Counted from the first letter of the stretch, positions 10,307 to 23,300 are shown. The stretch is 64,000 nucleotides of DNA from Rheum nobile (GCA_027886185.1 WOAB01000056.1:13082001-13146000); one strand, 5' to 3'. Notes: generated by a model from the sequence alone, not told the origin. Made by a program: numbers and translations.

Positions 10307-11623
10307 TGATAAGCACTACTTTGTAGGGCTTAACTAAGAGTTATTAGAGGGTTTTATTGGTGCCATTCGGGTAGATTTAGACACATTCATGTGTATGGCA
10401 TTTGGGGGCAAAGTTTGGTGTTTTTGGAAGTGTTTGAGCTATCTTGGATATCATAGGAGACACTGAGGAAGGAAGCCACAAAGAGAAGACGCCAAGGAAG
10501 TGAAGAGGAGAGGTTAGGAGGCGAAGCCAAGGAGTAAAGGCCGAGCATTAACTGCGACCGCGGGCAAGGGTGCTGCGATTGCGGTTCCTCGGGGCAAGTC
10601 GAGAATTATCTGCAGGCGCGGAGAAGTGTGAAGAGCGCGGAGCCACAAGGGGCCGCGATCGCGGTCCATGGGCCGCGATCGCGGGTCATCAACACAGGAA
10701 GTTCGGACTTTTCCCGAATCTATCTTTTCTGTTTTCTTTTCTTATTTTCTCATTTTATTATGTTTCTTTTCTTATTGGGCTAGGTCATTTGTTAGAAGCC
10801 ATATATATACTCTCTTTAGCATTAGGTTTGAGAGTTCGTCATTCTAGAGTTATTTTTCATCGTTGCCACTTTTCATACTTTTGAAGTTCATCATGTTTAT
10901 GAGGAGCTAAGACTCTTTTGCTTAGTCCGGTAATGGAAGCATAAGTTTATTCATCTGGTTGTGAGGTTTTGTTCCTATCTATCTTATTCTATTGAGTTAT
11001 ATCTTTTCTCTTGCGCAAAATCTTATTTGGATGTTTGTTGGTTTATCTAGATTGATCACCTAGGTTTATTGCTTTCATTCATATTGCTAATACTAGGGAA
11101 CTGTTGGGCTAACGCTCTAGTTCGAGTAGCGAGCATAGATTATATCTGCCACTGTGGAATTTATCTATGTAGAGAATTGATTACATATTGAATGCTTCTG
11201 GTTGAGGTATTATGTGTATCCTGGTTAATTCTTATATGTATTGCTGCCTTTTGATTGAATCACTAGTGGTGCTAGGGTTATTCATTGGTAAGGGTTCTTA
11301 GGTTTGGTTGATCTTTGAATCTACCCAAGATCAGGACAGGAATAACCGAATAGGAAGATAGGACATAATCAAGGAACAACCGTTGGATGACTTATGTGGA
11401 CATTACTTGGCTAAGTGTTTTCTCTCTTTGATATTTCATTCATCTACTTTGCTGTGTTTGATTTGATTGTGACCAACCAACTTACAAACCCCCCCTTTTA
11501 GTGACTTGCATGCAACCACCATTAGTTTCGCTCCTTCCCTGTGGGATCGACCCTTACTTATTGACTATACTAGTTTATTTGTGAGGTTTTATATTTGATA
11601 GCTACGAACGACAGCACGTCAAC
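10307..11623 (+). repeat. 3' LTR of the plus-strand Athila-like element
   Basis: It begins TGATAAGCACTACTTTGTAG, the same start as the two LTRs of the 50163-57294 element, and ends near GACAGCACGTCA before unrelated sequence. A CCGCGATCGCGG cluster lies at 10551-10690. GTGGGATCGACC at about 11547 matches the conserved block near the LTR 3' end in the other element. No partner LTR is in the window, so the exact end (11621-11623) and TSD are not proven. Confidence 0.75.
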
Positions 11624-11820
11624 ACGAACGGCCTTTTAACCCAAAAATACATTAACTGTATTTTATATTACTCAAAAAAATATTACAGAGATCAAACATC
11701 TTACAGAATTGTTCGAACTTCTCTGAATTTAATCCGACTTGTAATATGGCTTAAGAAAATATCAAAATTACCCTTACAAAAATGAGGGATATTACAATTA
11801 AAGGTTCTTTATAACTGATC

Positions 11821-13827
11821 GATCAAATCTGGGAGTCTAGAGAAGAAGCATTTTTGTGGGCGCGGGAGATTGCTATGGTTCATAACTTCTGCATCAAAAA
11901 GTGGAGGAATAAACCCTCCACCCCTTCGGCCCTCGGGGGGACTTGGTTACCGTGTGATAGGCATGGACAAAACGTGCCTAAACAAGCTGACCAAGTGAGA
12001 GACATTACAAGGTCGAAGAAGTGTGGGTGTCCCTTCATGTTGAGGCTGAAAGATGGGCCGAAGGAATCGTGGAGGATCATTGTACAACATGGAACTCACA
12101 ATCATGTGATAGCAGAGAATTTGTATGGTCATGCATTAGCTGGGCGACCAAGCGCTGAAGAGAAGGAGATTATTAGGGTGATGACAGTCAATCATTGCAA
12201 GCCTCAAAAGATTCATACTACATTCAGGTCGTCCCCTGACAACTTGACCAAGATGAAGCAAGTGTATAACATCATGCATGACATACGAAAGAAGGGCATG
12301 GAAGGAAGAACAGTTGTGCAACAGTTCTTCTATGAGTGCAATGAGAAGGGATACTTCGTGGAGCATAGATTCAATAAGGAGACCAACAAGATAACGGATA
12401 TCTTCTTCGCAAGCCAGGAACAGTTGGCGTTGCTGAAGGCATTTCCGTACATTGTGTTGCTGGACTCTACTTACGCAACTAACTGGTTAGTAACACACAT
12501 ATCTATTATACTCTTCACTTGTTCATGTCAAACTTAGGATGTCATCATATCATGTGATCATTATGTGTGCAGTTACAATTTGCCCTTCCTTGAAATTGTC
12601 GGCATCATATCTATTTGGAAAAACTACAATATTGCTGGGGCATTTCTGGAGAAGGAGGACGAAGACAGTTACAAGTGGGCCATAGAGCAACTTGCAACGA
12701 TGTTTGTCAAGGTGCAACGAGCACCCACATGTTTGGTCACTGATCGAGAGAAGGCGTTGATGAACGCCTTAGAGAAGCAGTTTCCAGAAGCAAAATTCCT
12801 TCTATGTAGGCGGCATGTGAGGAAGAATATTGAAGACTTCAGGAAGAAGAACATGGACAAGTTTAGGGGCACAATGTTTTCCAACGACTGCATGAAACTC
12901 TTCAAGGAAACGATCATAGAAGGGTATGAAGCAACACTGAAGAAGCTGAAGTGTGATTGGAGGAAATCTCCAAAATGTCTCCAGTACCTACAAAAAAACT
13001 GGCTTGACCCCTACAAGGAAAGAATCGTCTCCGTATGGACAGATACAGTGTTCACGCTCGGTACTACCACCACTAACAGGTTTGTGCATTATGTTTTTTC
13101 TAAATTTAACTAGTTATTTGAACTTAGTTAGACCTTTACAGCAACATACTGATTTCAGATTCCTGATTGTAATACAGGGTTGAAGGGTCCCATTCCAGTC
13201 TGAAAAGCTTCTTCACAAGCAATGGGCAACCTTTGCACTGTGTTCGATCAATATCATACACGGTTGCGCACTCATATTGGTGAGATAAAGGGGGCATTGA
13301 ATGAGAGCATTGGAAAGAGTTTTACGCTGCTAACGAACGCACATCTTTTTTGCAAGCTGCACTTCAAGGTCTCTGCGATTGCACTAGCTCGGTTGATTGA
13401 GGAATACAGGAAATGAGAAGCTCCATTGTGGAGCACTATATGCAGATGCCAGATGAAGGTCAGAGATGGCTTGCCTTGCGTGCATGACATGGCGCGAAAT
13501 ATGAGGAGCGAGGAACCAATTGAACCTAGCTCATTGCATCCGTTCTGGAGGCAATTGACCTTTTTAGAAGTGAGGAGAGAAGAAGAAGAAGAAGCCAGAG
13601 AACGCAGAGTGAATAGATCGTTGCTTGAAGAATTTGCCCAAAGCGTCTTCCCCACATTGCCAGTGCAGGTTCAACAAAGAGCAGTCTCAACACTAACAAG
13701 TATAGCACATCCAGAGCGGACTACTCTGCAAGAGCCAGCCAAAGTCAGGCATAAGGGTCAGTCTCAAGGAGCTCTAAACTTTCCCACCAAAATACAACCA
13801 TCATCATGGGAGTATACTGACCAATAG
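11821..13827 (+). pseudogene. MULE (Mutator-like) transposase
   Basis: Exon 1 (to 12485) has the zinc-binding DNA-binding region (CDRHG, KKCGCPFMLRLK, HGTHNH) and reaches the first catalytic Asp in IVLLDSTYATN. An intron with GT/AG ends (12486-12572) follows. Exon 2 (12573-13079) holds LPFLEIVGI, AFLEKEDEDSYKWA, CLVTDREKALMNALE (second Asp) and LLCRRHVRKNI. A second intron spans 13080-13177, and exon 3 starts RVEGSHSSLKSFF. A one-base frameshift just after (about 13215), a stop near 13414 and a further shift break the C-terminus, which still contains a SWIM-like GLPCVHDM and HPFWRQL. It belongs to the FAR1-related MULE superfamily. No TIR or 9-bp TSD could be located. Confidence 0.85.
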
Positions 13828-13903
13828 ATGGAGAACACCTCCGAAAAAGCAAAAAGGAAGACCACTGAAGACGCTTGCAGCAAAGCCTTCGGGTGACACA
13901 TCA

Positions 13904-14644
13904 TTGATCAAGAACCCGTGGCGATATCGTACCCAGTTTCCCAAGTGTATGAGACCACACGTGGGAGAATGGTATGACATAGTGGGTGATGGAAACTACG
14001 GGTACAGAGTAATTGCACATGGTCTGGGTATAGGGAAAGATCAGTGGGCTTTTGTTCGACGTACCATGATCGCTACATTGAGAAAAGAGTATGAGCTACT
14101 CGCGCCACTTTGGATGTCTACGATGACACTTGAGGCAATGGAGGCGAAACTTGCATGGTTTCCTTCGCCGAACAGGCCGGTCCCATCAGAGACGTGGTTG
14201 GACCTCCCGGATATGGGATGTTTGGTGGCAACGACATTCACATGTGTGTTCGTCTCCGTCGGTGATGGTGTGGGAACGACATACCTGCCTATGAGGGGGA
14301 AGCCAAACGAAGCATCGATTGGCGAGAAGCTGAACACGATATGCATTTGCCATGTCCATGAAGAGCAACATTTTATTGCGGTACGTCAATACAATCACAT
14401 TTGTTGATACTATCTTGTGTTAAAACATATGTATGATGCATTGACTTTGATGTAGATTGGCCTTGCCGAAACTTCGCCCTTGCCTACTCTTTACCCGGCG
14501 TGGGTGGTATATCATGACCCGTCTGTGGGTGATTACGTAGATCAAAGGACGTCTGATCGGTTGTTGGAGTACGAAGCAGCCAAGGCCGAAAAGAAGACAA
14601 GACGAAAGAAGAAGGTTGAAACGGTCGATTTATGTAATGAATGA
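13904..14644 (+). pseudogene. OTU-like cysteine-protease domain of the MULE, catalytic Cys replaced
   Basis: Exon A (13904-14380) reads RTQFPKCMRPHVGEWYDIV then DGNYGYRVIA; an intron with GT/AG ends (14381-14455) leads to exon B (14456-14644), which ends in a Lys/Arg-rich tail and TGA. OTU proteases carry D-G-N-C-[GF] at the active site. Here the Cys codon is TAC (Tyr), while the later HFIA His is kept. OTU domains are known passengers downstream of the transposase in some plant MULEs. The exon structure is otherwise open, so this domain is far better preserved than the neighbouring transposase. Confidence 0.72.
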
Positions 14645-14879
14645 TATGTATGAATTATGATGCAATGAGTTTGACGTTTCTAATCCAAACATCCCTAAAT
14701 CCAAACAACTCATAAAAAACATTCAAATAGAAGTAATAACATTCATTGTTGTCATAATCCAAACAAGTCATAAAAAAAATTCAAATAGCAGTCATAACAT
14801 TCATTGTTGCAATACTCCAAAGTTAAATGAAATCCATAAAATGAAACAAGTTTAATCCTGAAACAAGCCTTCACAGCTT

Positions 14880-17160
14880 CCTCAATAATTGGGAAGAAAG
14901 GGATACATATGCTCAAATGACCGACGTAAAGACTCTGCTACATCTTCACATTGATGGTTGTGATGTGGCTCAAGCTCATTGTAGCATTGCTCGAAGGCAT
15001 GCACACAACACAAAAACGTTGATATGTATGATATATTGATAAGAGTTAACCGAACATTAAACAATCTACAAATCATTCAAATTCATACCCGTGTCGCGTC
15101 TTCAATGGTAGGGGGGTTGACGAATGGATGTGTACGTGGGCGGTACCATTCAATGTAATCATCGTTGCAGTCGTGGCCTTGCTGGATTGGAGGGCCCATC
15201 GCAGCTAGGGTCATGGAATGTACATTATGCGCATCCCATGCAAATCGAGCTCTGTCGTACTCCACCTTGTAGCTGCTGATCTTTATTCCTCTTCAAGCCC
15301 TTAGAGGCACTATAGGGTCTCATGGAATCTGCTGAACACGGTGAAACTGTCTCGCCACACGGTCTGGCATGTACGGCTCGGTTATCTAAAGACACGATAT
15401 AACTCCATGGAAGCGCGATGGAGCGAATCTCGCATCGCTAAAGTCAATCGTACCGTACGGACTCCAATCAACCTAAACATACTTATCAATTAACCCGAAT
15501 GACATCCAATCAACATAAACATAAATATATGTACATACCATGTCCGCAGTCATCGTATCGAGCTCCACTCTGTAGTTTCTCAACGGGTTGGGTTTCACTG
15601 AAAGGTCCCATCGACTAGCATAGGGGACCGCATCATCAGAGTCTCAGTCTCTACTCTCTACAGGTCTTAACATGGGGAAATATTGATATATCCACGCCTG
15701 AAAGAGAATTTACGTAAGCAATCATTGTTATTGAATAAATACAGATACAATAATAAAATTAGGTGAAACCAATGGTTTTTATAATTTACAAAAATACCTG
15801 AATCAGAGTATAGCAGGTGGACATCACTCTCGCTTCCTTTCTTGTGCACTCGCCCAAGCTACAGTACACGTGAGCAAGAACGGCAGCACCCCATGCATAT
15901 TCATTAGTGCACGAGTGATCATCCACAAACCCGTGATAGTAGAGTGGCAATCTGTGTTGGGACTTGTCCGGAAATAGGCAAGAGCCCAACAAGTACCCAG
16001 AAGCACGCTTCTCGTCATTCAGCCCTTTGCAATGCCTCTTGAACGTATCAGCAACTACGGTACCAGATGTCACATCCTTAGCAGTCAACTCAAAGAATCC
16101 TGTTGCCTCAGCCACCATCGCCTTCTTCAAATCAGTCAACTGTTCTTGCCAACCCCGTGGAGGTGCTAAGTCTCTTCCATTGATGTTTAGCCCAAGGATC
16201 AACAATACGTCATGGAGAGTTAAGGTCATCTCTCCCCATGGCATATGGAACGAGCTGGTCTCAGGTTGCCAGCGCTCAACAAACGCACCTATCAGCGTCT
16301 CGTGCACATGGTCATGTATCACATTCGGAATATGACACTAGCCTGATATAGAAGCCAGATCACCCCATGGCGTTGACAACTGCAGACTCCATGCGCGTGT
16401 CTGTTTGCCTCGTTGCTGAAACTTCAACGGTGGCACAGGCTATAAATATTTGCATTTTTAAACCAGTGTAAGCAATCGATTTGAAATATTTATATAAAAA
16501 TGTGAATGACAAGAATAAGGTTTTTTATGCAACTTACAATGCACCGATAAAGGGTGTACGCCACGTGATTGGCAAAACCCTTCAGAAGTTCGGGATTCTC
16601 CGGACCTTTATAGACTCTGACCTGCAATTCCGGTTCATATCTCCCCTTTTTTTTTATTCGGGGTGGTCTTGGTTGCGAAGAGTGGCTTCTTGTTGCTCCT
16701 CGTCCGCATCATCATCCTCAGGTTGAGCTCTTGGAGCCCAGGCCTGACTGTCTTCGTCCTACATGTTTTTAAACAAATGATAAGCAATTACATTTTTATC
16801 ATACAATCATATTTTCATATATTAAGGCTACTTACCATAGGACCTGGTGCATTCGAGTTGAGCCCCGCGCTCTCCCATGGATTGTAACCCATCTCATCAT
16901 TTGCGCCGCCTTGGTAATATAAGGGGTTGTGATAGGACACGTGAGGGCTCTGATGGGCAACCGGGCTCTCATGAAGGTAAGGGCTCTGGTGCTGCCTCTG
17001 CTGGGGTGGCGGACTCAATTCAGGGCCATAATAGTTATTCTGATCGATCGTATCAGAATAACAATGGAGTGGGCTCACGCTGTACTGTGGGTACAACTGC
17101 GGGTCCGAATCTGCAGGGCCACCCGCCACAAAAGATGGCACAAACGGGAACACAGGGGGT
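14880..17160 (-). pseudogene. Plant mobile domain (PMD, MAIN-like) gene, multi-exon and broken
   Basis: The minus-strand ORF 16322-15786 carries the PMD signature: ETLIGAFVERWQPETSSFHM, GEMTLTLHDVLLILGL and, further on, CLFPDKS and YAWGAAVLAHVYCSL. Upstream pieces (about 16660-16555) read ELLKGFANHVAYTLY and, after an intron, LSTPWGDLASISG followed by a TAG. A Pro/Gln/His-rich N-terminal segment lies at 17153-16815. Downstream fragments (about 15470-15083) include YMPDRVARQFHRVQQIP followed by a stop and WYRPRTHPFVNPP. PMD genes are transposon-associated relatives of MAIN/MAIL1 and the protein phosphatase 7 long form. The gene converges on the MULE and may belong to it. Exon limits are approximate. 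Confidence 0.65.
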
Positions 17161-17505
17161 CAGCATTGCCCGCCTGCCCGTATCCCCCCGCATCTTGTGC
17201 AGCACCCGCAACCCTACGGGTTAGCTCACCCTCAAGTCTGAAACAAAGCATCCCGGACGAGGTTTCGTCTGGTTCTACGCCTCGTTCTCTCACCAGGCTC
17301 CATCTACCACAATAAATCATTTTGCGAAGCGAAAATACAAATCCGATAAAGTTCTTAAACATATCCAACAAACCCTAAACACTAAACCCTTTCATACAAA
17401 TCCATCAAAAATCCTAAATATGAAAATTTCATAAAAATCTCTCAAATCCGGAGAGTCGCCGCCGGAGAGTCGTCGGCGGCTTAGAGTCGTCGCCGAAGAT
17501 TCTTT

Positions 17506-17592
17506 GCACGTAACGTGTGGTCTGAGACCACGCGTTACGTGCAGAGGACAACCACACATAACGTGTGGAAGGCTACCCCATGTTACGTGCAG
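17506..17592. repeat. Array of CCACACGTAACGTGTGG-type near-palindromes, left cluster
   Basis: Four units, about 24 bp apart, carry ACGTAACGT or its complement in alternating orientation (at 17506, 17529, 17551 and 17576), separated by roughly eight variable bases. It lies between a CGCCG-rich mini-repeat (17452-17500) and an AT-rich spacer. Confidence 0.8.
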
Positions 17593-18116
17593 TGGTTTGG
17601 CCAATTCGCCGGTGACATTTCACCGACAGCTACTCCGGTGACAACTCCGGCGGTTTTTGCAGAATCCGACGAGTCCAATTTTTTTTAAAATTCAAACTAA
17701 TTTAATAAATCTACCTAAAATACCACTACTTCATACAAATCTAATAAACATACCTCAATTTCATACAAATCTAACTACAAAATTCACACCAATTCAAAAA
17801 AATTCAACATAAACCCCCTTTCATACCAAACTAACAAATTTCTACAATTTCATACCATAAACTACTTCTAAATTAACAAAAAACAACAAATACAAGCACA
17901 TAAACACTAAAGCATTGTGGGTCTAGAATTTCTATACAAAAACTTCATAATTTTTTTCTACAAGAAGTGTAACTAACCTTGATTATTTGTAAGGGATGGA
18001 TGGAACGTAACGCACAAAACTTGTTGATTCGTAATGAGGGAGATTTGTGGTTTTTGGTTGAGTGCAGCGGCGCTTTGGAGGAAAAGGGAGACGAAGGCTT
18101 TTAAATCCAGGGTTGC

Positions 18117-18232
18117 TCCACACGTTACGTGTGGAGTCAGTCCCCACGTAACGTGTGGAGGTGTCTCCCGCGTTACGTCTTGAGCCTTTTTCCGCGTTAC
18201 GTGTCGTCCCTCTCCTCACGTAACGTGTCCAC
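18117..18232. repeat. Array of CCACACGTAACGTGTGG-type near-palindromes, right cluster
   Basis: Five units of the same phrase as the 17506 cluster occur with 22-26 bp spacing: CCACACGTTACGTGTGG, CCACGTAACGTGTGG, CGCGTTACGTC, CGCGTTACGTGTC and CACGTAACGTGTCC. The complete form is a 17-bp palindrome with a single central T/A. No translated product is credible. Confidence 0.8.
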
Positions 18233-18365
18233 CCTATGCGCTGAAAGGCAATTTTGGGTATGCGCTGAATAGTAGCCCTAAAAAAAATGGACGAAGCGGC
18301 AAAACGCAAAAACAATTGCGCCTATAAGTAAGTTCTCGCGCTCATACAAAAAGAAAATAAAAAAA

Positions 18366-18516
18366 GCTGCTCGACCCGACGGGTCAACCCAACCCGACCC
18401 ATGAATTTACGGGTCTAACGGGTCGGGTAAATTCGGGTCTAATTAAAAAAATTCGGGTTAATGACCCACAAAACACGGGTCGGGTTTGTGGATCGGGTCA
18501 AAAATTGACAGGTCTA
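18366..18516. mobile_element. Partial ACCCGAC-rich hAT MITE
   Basis: GACCCGACGGGTC-type repeats end with TTGACAGGTCTA at 18516, the same terminus as the complete copy at 19964-20376. The left end has no TIR and is cut, adjoining CACTA sub-terminal sequence on the right. Confidence 0.65.
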
Positions 18517-18925
18517 CTTACAACCATTGTTTATGTGTCAATCATAGACATCAGGTCTTTTATCAATCGTTATCCACATATTTCGTTGCTCAAAGACAAT
18601 AGGTTTTTACTAACCGGTGTCTATACTTGCATTATAGACAAAGGTTGTTGAGCAACCGTTGTCTATACTTGCATTATAGACAAAGGTTGTTGAGCAACCG
18701 TTGTCTATACTTGCATTATAGACAACGGTTGATACCAAAAAACGTTGTCCGCATATTCTAAGACATGTAAGACAATGGTTTTTTAACAACCGTTGTCTAT
18801 AATGCAAGTATAGACAACGGTTGATACCAACAATCGTTGTCCACATATTTTCATACTTATAAGACAATGGTTATTGAGCAACCGCTTTCTATGGTGTGTA
18901 TTTTAATGCAAAGTTTGTACTAGTG
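18517..18925. mobile_element. CACTA (En/Spm) transposon end with sub-terminal repeats
   Basis: The right end reads TTTGTACTAGTG, i.e. CACTAGTACAAA inward, a standard CACTA terminus. The preceding 400 bp hold many copies of ACAACGGTTGTT / CAACCGTTGTCTATA in both orientations, including two near-exact 63-bp tandem units (about 18600-18730). Such sub-terminal repeats are transposase-binding sites in this superfamily. No transposase and no opposite end are visible. Confidence 0.75.
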
Positions 18926-18939
18926 TAACTAGTTGGCTA

Positions 18940-19057
18940 TATAGAAAGTCTAGGGTTCGTGTGTTTTAAGTTATTTTTCTTGTGTTTATTCCGCTGCATA
19001 TTCTATTGGAACAAAGCTTTTATTCCTTCGATCAAATGTCACACTAACGATCCAACA
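18940..19057 (+). repeat. Degenerate Sirevirus-type LTR end
   Basis: The segment TTATTCCGCTG ... GGAACAAAGCTTTTATTCC ... GATCCAACA is a diverged reverse complement of the first 100 bases of the LTRs at 47907 and 61443. No primer site follows at 19058, so it is a solo or broken LTR end. Confidence 0.5.
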
Positions 19058-19955
19058 CATTTCCCTCAGGAACGTGGTCAAAGTTCGTCTTTATAATCAC
19101 TTAAACCCGAAAAATCAAAGCGTTAGAAGATGGCTCAAGCATGCATCTTGGCATTTCTACCAGCTAGACCTATAATTGATTGTTTTGACATGGTATGTTG
19201 GCTCTTGTTTGTGGTCTCTATTGCAAATATTGGTATCATTCACTTAGTATAGGTAGTTATTATAACTTCTTTAATAGCTGTTGAATAACACTCATATGTA
19301 AATCATCGGGATTGTCCGCTGCTTTTTGTATACCATAGGTAATAGGATTGACCAATTAACTTTTCACCTTTCACGTAATTTTATATTACTTGACTTTTTT
19401 TATTTTTTTCATTATTCATCCAAATTATTATTATTATTGTATGTATCAAATCTTTTCAAAGGTTCAATTTTATATGATAAAAGAATATATAATATTACAA
19501 TACTAATATTTTATATTTACTAAAAAATTATCTTATACAATAAATCATTCTTATTTGTGTAAAAAAAACATAATTTTTTTAACAACCTGATTCTTAATTT
19601 ACTAACATATCTATTTTTTAAGTAGCCTTATCCTCCCCATATTAGTTTAGCATTCTAAAACAACATAATTCTTATATTAATATATTTATAGGTAGTCAAA
19701 AATATATTATACAATAAAAATAATTTATAATCACATACATAATTTATATTTATCTAAATTCGTAGAGGAAAAAAAGTGCTAATGTATAATCTATAGATTG
19801 TAGCATATGGATTACAGCTAGAGGTCTCAAGTTGTAGAGTTTTGCATCAAGAAGAAGGAAAATGTGCTTTTGGGATAGGTAAAAGTGAAAGATACGATAT
19901 GATAAAAATATTTTTAATCATATAAAGGATGATAATTGTGAGATTATTAATGTAT
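19058..19955. other. AT-rich intergenic sequence
   Basis: There are no ORFs above about 65 codons and no recognised motif; low-complexity AT tracts dominate. Confidence 0.6.
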
Positions 19956-19963
19956 CCTGTAGG

Positions 19964-20376
19964 TAGACCTGTCAAAAACCGACCCAACCCGTTGGGTCGA
20001 TCCGACCCGAACCTGACCCGAACGTCACTGGGTCAAGAAGGATCCGAACCCGAAGACCCGAACCCAAACCCGACCTGACTCGACCCGAACGCAAATCCGA
20101 GTTCGCGGATCCCCTTTATTTTGTATATTTTAGTTCATTTATATTAAATATTTTAATATACTTTATTAAATAATAATATAATATTAATTATATTATTATA
20201 ATTATTTTATGAAAGTTAAAAATCATAATAATAATCATAAAAAAAGGACATGTTCGACTCGCTGGGTCAACCCAAACCCGACCCGAAAATTTTATCGACC
20301 CGATCGACCCGAACCCGATTTGATCCGAACCCGACATGACCCGAACCCGACCCGCCCGACCCAGTTGACAGGTCTA
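19964..20376. mobile_element. Complete 413-bp hAT MITE rich in ACCCGA
   Basis: It starts TAGACCTGTCAAAA and ends TTGACAGGTCTA (TIR about 12 bp), and is flanked by the exact 8-bp direct repeat CCTGTAGG at 19956-19963 and 20377-20384. The interior is clustered GACCCGAACCCGA repeats around an AT-rich core. It has no coding capacity. TSD length and TIR form indicate mobilisation by an hAT transposase. Confidence 0.9.
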
Positions 20377-20384
20377 CCTGTAGG

Positions 20385-23300
20385 TAATGGACTACGTAAT
20401 GAGATGACATAGTGTCATTATAAAAAGTAATATATCATATAGTTTATACTTAAAGTTAAATAAAGTAGAAAACTAATTCTTATGTGTTTATTGTTTGTAT
20501 AATTTTTTTAACAAAAAAATATCTTTATAAACAATGGAAGGGATAAGTTTGAATAATTATTTTCTTAATAATTATTTAGGACTAAAGTATTATTTTTAAT
20601 ATTTTTTTGACAAAATACTTGATAAAATATAAGTAAATACAAGATAAATATAATAGTAAAAGTTGTAAATATAGTAATAATGTATGTTTTACATAGATTG
20701 TATCAAATTTTAATTTAGAATCATGCGATGTTGGAAGGGGTTTACCATTTTATATGCCAACAATATCCCAATCTGGACGTAGAACGGTTTTGGCCAATCA
20801 AACCAGACGATCAAGACCAAAAAAAAATTTAGAACCCCCACCACTCGAGTAATCAACTAGCTAGTACTTGTTTGTATGAGATCAACTAGTAGTTATAATA
20901 AAATAGTAGTAGGAAAAAAATAGAGGTATTAGAATTATGAGATTAAATTAAAGAAAAAATTGACCCCTATTAAGTTTGAATAAGTTCAAAATGTGATTTT
21001 TGTTAGCTATGTTCGGTATATTCAGCTGAAATAGGAGTTGGAGCCGAATGAGTGGTTGAATCTGAAGTTGAAACTGAATGATTAGCTAGAGTTGAAGCTG
21101 AATTTATCAATTTATTTTTATTTTTTTCCAAAATGTAGTAGGTGTTCGGTATTACAAGCTAAAATATAAAAATTTTAAATTAAGTTTGTTAAACTTTAAC
21201 AATATTCTCGGGGGTCACGTTAAAAAAATTGACAAAATTAAGCTATAGTAATTTACTACAAGCTCTTTAAACCATATTGATATTTTTTATCGAACACTAA
21301 GTAAATAAATTATAATAATAATCAAGTTCCGTTATTCTAAAAAAAGTTTTGTTGGTTTCCAAATATGGATGTAAAAGTTAATTTTAACAACGAAACTTGC
21401 TATATGTAGAGTTAAGCAAAAAAATTAATCCAATAAACTTCCTCACTAATGTTTATATTATCTCCAACCTCCTTCCTTTGACAAATATACATTATGTTTC
21501 AATCTATGTTTTTTTTGTGAATTAATAAGTGTATGCTTTAAGAAACAAATTACTTTATATACAAAGTTTTTCCTTTTTATTTAAACCAAATTAGGGTTAA
21601 GGAATTTGTTTTAATTAGGCTATTATGAGTTTATTATTAACTTATTATCTTATTTTTTATATGCATATCAAATTCTACCTTCATTCGTCTAGAGCTAAAT
21701 ATGTTTTTTTCCTGAAGAGGAAGAATTATACGAGAACATACATTTATATACGAACTGAGAACATTAATATACAACATAAAATTTATGATCACAGATAAAA
21801 AACGACACTGTCGTGTTATATTATATACATAACGGATACTTACATGTGCATAAATGTTGTATTATGTGCCAATAAAATTTGTATTGTGTGTGCATCAATT
21901 TATTTGTGTTATAATTTTGTACCATGTGTGCATAAATTTTGAACTTTGTGTGCACCAGTTCATTGAAAAACGTGTGTTCATTAACTTTGTATTATGTGCG
22001 CATAAATTTTATACTATGTGTTTATCTTTTTTTACGTATACATAATTGTTCTCGTGTTTAAACATCTATAACTATATATTAAAGCTCTCCCTTTCTGAGC
22101 CATCAAAGCATTTTTGGGGGGAAAGTTATTGATGTGTTAATTTTTTTAGTTTATTATTATATTAAATTATCAAAAAAATCTATATATCTATATTAAAGTG
22201 ATTTATTTTTGAACCACCAAAATGATTCTGGACCCACGTGACTCATGTGTCAAATTGTGTATATTAACAAAGTTTGATGTTAACCAATCAAGTATATGAA
22301 TTTTAAATCAATATACCTTACATTATTTATGTTTTATTTACGTGACTATCAAATTTGATTTTAACCAACCAAACTTTTCAATTTAATGTACGGTATTAGT
22401 GAGGATTTTTAATTATTAAATGTAACAATTCCCAATTTAATCTAATATTTATGTGTTATTAAAATAATATAAATATCATTGTTTCACTCTTTTCTATAGC
22501 AAATCTTATTTATAAGAACCCGGCAATTTATTCATATTTCTAAGAACATGGAAAATCTCATCATAGTTTCACTCTTTTTTCCGATATAAATCTTAGTATT
22601 AACTACATTACTACTCCAATGAAATTTTGTATACCATAAAATAATTAAGAACATATTAAATACAAAATGATTGTTCTAAACACTTAATTTTAGAAGGATT
22701 TTGTTAGGTGTAATTATATTAGAGATTTTAATATTTTGTAAAAGTGTTTAAGCATTCATTTTTAGGGAACAATTTCTAAAACGAGAATTCTTGTCTTAGG
22801 GCATAGGTTAGTAAAATCAATATAAAAGTTATTAGTATTAATTATTTAATGCATATTTAATTATCCTAAACATTTTTAATCTAAAAACTTATTTATTTTT
22901 TCTTTAAATATAAATACACATCTAAATAAACTCATTATAACAAACATGAATAACCTTTGGTATATTCTACCTATCCCAAATTTTGTTACTTCAATTTTTT
23001 TGATGTTTATAGTAATCATTTCCTTTGGTTTTTTTTTATAATCACAATTGATAGCTATGTTTATGTGAATAATAGAGTTTAAAAAATTAGCTAATACAAA
23101 TATATTTTTCTTTGAAAATAAATATACTCTATTTCTCAGTAACATGAGAGAACTTCCAACACTAATCATATATTTAAAACAACTTTATTTTCTGAATAAA
23201 ATATTTATTATTGTACAACTAAGGATTAATTTTCATGATCTTCATATTCTCCTGATTTTTATTAACGTTTGTATTATGAAAATATTTTACAATACGATAT

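Larger units (their letters stand above)
6895..11623 (+). mobile_element. 5'-truncated Athila-like LTR retrotransposon with env-like ORF and 3' LTR
   Basis: In order on the plus strand: last residues of the protease domain (LGRPFIKT), a post-pol motif, an env-like ORF (7944-9585), a first purine tract GCATGGGGGAG near 9652, a second at 10294-10304 directly before the LTR, and the LTR 10307-11623. Gag and the 5' LTR are missing. RT, RNase H and integrase are also absent between protease and env, which a simple 5' truncation cannot explain. The sequence just before the LTR matches the corresponding stretch of the minus-strand element at 50163-57294. Confidence 0.8.

Noticed and set aside
17392..18315. 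Minus-strand ORFs with repeated HVT/RNV-like text near 17392-17604 and 17983-18315
   Set aside because: The peptides are translations of the ACGTAACGT phrase array and stop at its edges; they are not proteins.
21006..21300. Complete Harbinger MITE
   Set aside because: TGTTCGGTAT occurs twice but inverted ends and a TAA/TTA duplication could not be matched.
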